DNA of 64,000 bases from positions 496,001 through 560,000 of the forward strand of contig NZ_CP049253.1 in assembly GCF_011046975.1 (NCBI RefSeq), given 5' to 3'. Below the pieces are notes generated by a model. The model saw nothing but the letters and a program-made list of their open reading frames with translations, made no database searches and was not told the origin of the DNA. Positions 63,287 to 64,000 of the stretch are shown here, piece after piece (position 1 is the stretch's first letter; each line of letters begins with the position of its first letter). Source of the stretch: Microbacterium amylolyticum (GTDB lineage: Bacteria > Actinomycetota > Actinomycetes > Actinomycetales > Microbacteriaceae). The position numbers and the translations under genes were made by a program.

Positions 63287-63802
63287 ATGTCGCAGAATCA
63301 GCCGGATCCGTTTTCCGAGAACACCGTACCGATCGTTCCGCCGCACGGGCAGCAGCCGGTCGTTGCGCCGCACGGGCAGCAGCCGGTCGTTGCGCCGGTG
63401 ACGACGCCGTACGGGTCGACGCCTCAGTACGCACCACCTCCCGGATCGACGCCAATGAACCCCGCATACACGCGACCAGCGGCGCGAACAAACGGGCTGG
63501 CCGTTGCGTCGATGATCTTCGGATTCGTGGCCCCCGCTTCGTGGATGTTGTTCTGGCTGTGGTTCATTCCCGTCCTCGGCTGGATCCTCATGGTCGCCGC
63601 CCCGGTTGCGCCTCTCTTGGCGGTGATCTTCGGTCACATCGCGACATCCCAGATCAAACGCACCGGCGACAGCGGCCGGGGTATGGCGATCACGGGCCTC
63701 ATCTTCGGCTACGTGGCCATCGCCTTCACCCTGCTCGCGTTGGCCGCCGCCGCCATTATCTTCGGAGGACTGTTCGCTTTCGCCACGTCTACCGGCTTCT
63801 AG
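63287..63802 (+). CDS. DUF4190 family membrane protein with N-terminal proline-rich repeats
   Basis: A 171-residue protein. Residues 1-65 are proline/glutamine-rich and disordered, with PHGQQPVVA repeated twice in tandem (27-nt DNA repeat at 63341). The DUF4190 domain starts NGLAVASMIFGF and has two or three transmembrane helices with the conserved IFGHIATSQIKRTGDSGRGMAITGLIFGY loop. Such proteins are of unknown role, often in actinobacterial membranes. GGGGAGG precedes ATG 63287; TAAGCT at 63254-63259 may be the -10. Confidence 0.85.
   Translation: MSQNQPDPFSENTVPIVPPHGQQPVVAPHGQQPVVAPVTTPYGSTPQYAPPPGSTPMNPAYTRPAARTNGLAVASMIFGFVAPASWMLFWLWFIPVLGWILMVAAPVAPLLAVIFGHIATSQIKRTGDSGRGMAITGLIFGYVAIAFTLLALAAAAIIFGGLFAFATSTGF
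63341..63394 (+). repeat. 27-nt exact tandem repeat, two copies, in the DUF4190 gene
   Basis: 63341-63367 and 63368-63394 are identical and in frame, coding the PHGQQPVVA unit twice in the disordered N-terminus. Copy number is likely to vary between strains. Confidence 0.9.
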
Positions 63803-63815
63803 CGCGCCGGCGCCA

Positions 63816-63845
63816 TCTGCGCGACGAGCTCGTTCGCGGCGCAGA
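63816..63845 (+). terminator. Possible terminator after the DUF4190 gene
   Basis: TCTGCGC (63816-63822) pairs with GCGCAGA (63839-63845); the interior is partly self-complementary. No T tract follows, so this is a weak call. Confidence 0.35.
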
Positions 63846-63890
63846 CGCGGGGTTTCGACTGCGCGTAGAATTAACGCATCGTGAAGAGCC

Positions 63891-64000
63891 GCACACCTCG
63901 CCCCCAGAGTGCCACGTCGATCGGCGCAGCGCCGATCGACGATCAGACCCTGCGCATGCGCAACTACGTCATCACCATGGGGATCCGGCTCGGGTGTTTC
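63891..64000 (+). CDS. DUF3099 family protein, N-terminal fragment (runs off the window)
   Basis: The frame starts at GTG 63891 and is open to the last base, giving 36 full codons. The fragment ends LRMRNYVITMGIRLGCF, the recognisable entry of the first transmembrane helix of DUF3099 proteins of actinobacteria. TAGAAT at 63876-63881 could be the -10 with a very short leader. Function unknown. Confidence 0.7.

Noticed and set aside
63318..63400. CRISPR-like short repeat array
   Set aside because: The two 27-nt units are directly adjacent without spacers, in frame, and code a protein repeat.

Overview
The window is a 64 kb piece of a chromosome from a GC-rich Gram-positive actinobacterium, most likely Microbacteriaceae and probably Microbacterium or a close relative. 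Supporting signs are the many GTG starts, actinobacteria-restricted families (SepH, DUF3159, DUF3710, DUF3093, DUF4193, DUF4191, DUF7455, DUF3099), a GlnE/GlnA/GlnA2 nitrogen set with a GlnR-type operator, and pervasive TANNNT boxes lying 6-7 nt upstream of start codons, the signature of leaderless transcripts. I see no tRNA, rRNA, insertion sequence, prophage or CRISPR array. Nearly all of the window is coding. The genus assignment is inference from gene content.

Layout. 0-13 kb: the 3' end of an RNase D gene, fadA-fadB (fatty-acid beta-oxidation), dxs (isoprenoid precursors), aconitase, a DUF3710-DUF3159 pair, dut, and small conserved actinobacterial genes ending with the division regulator sepH. 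13-19 kb: a phosphodiesterase and the convergent topoisomerase IV genes parC and parE. 19-22 kb: two overlapping alanine-racemase-like genes that appear to share one active site between them, divergent from an ATP-grasp ligase. 22-25 kb: an F420-ligase-family gene coupled to the principal sigma factor gene, then a PAC2 gene. 25-30.5 kb: pepA, lpdA and a 2-oxo-acid dehydrogenase E2 with three lipoyl domains, two of them encoded by a nearly identical 362-nt tandem duplication.

30.5-43 kb: a membrane protein of unknown function, DUF4191, a ParA-type ATPase, the nitrogen block glnA / glnE-glnA2, lnt, and the ribosome-related run rpsP-khpA-rimM. 43-48 kb: a five-gene ferric-siderophore uptake operon on the plus strand, each gene overlapping the next by 4 nt, headed by a DtxR/IdeR-type iron box. 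48-52 kb: glpD, ffh and a TetR regulator. 52-59 kb: lipB-lipA (which make the cofactor needed by the E2 at 28 kb), then a four-gene peptide/nickel-type ABC importer. 59-64 kb: DUF2004, ftsY, rpmE2, a stand-alone ABC ATPase, serB, fabG, DUF4190 and the start of a DUF3099 gene.

The minus-strand housekeeping genes ftsY, ffh and rpsP-khpA-rimM are separated by plus-strand cassettes (dpp-like importer, lipBA, siderophore operon), and trmD and rplS, the usual genes after rimM, are not found there. The most novel-looking object is the complementary split alanine racemase pair at 19.3-21.0 kb.
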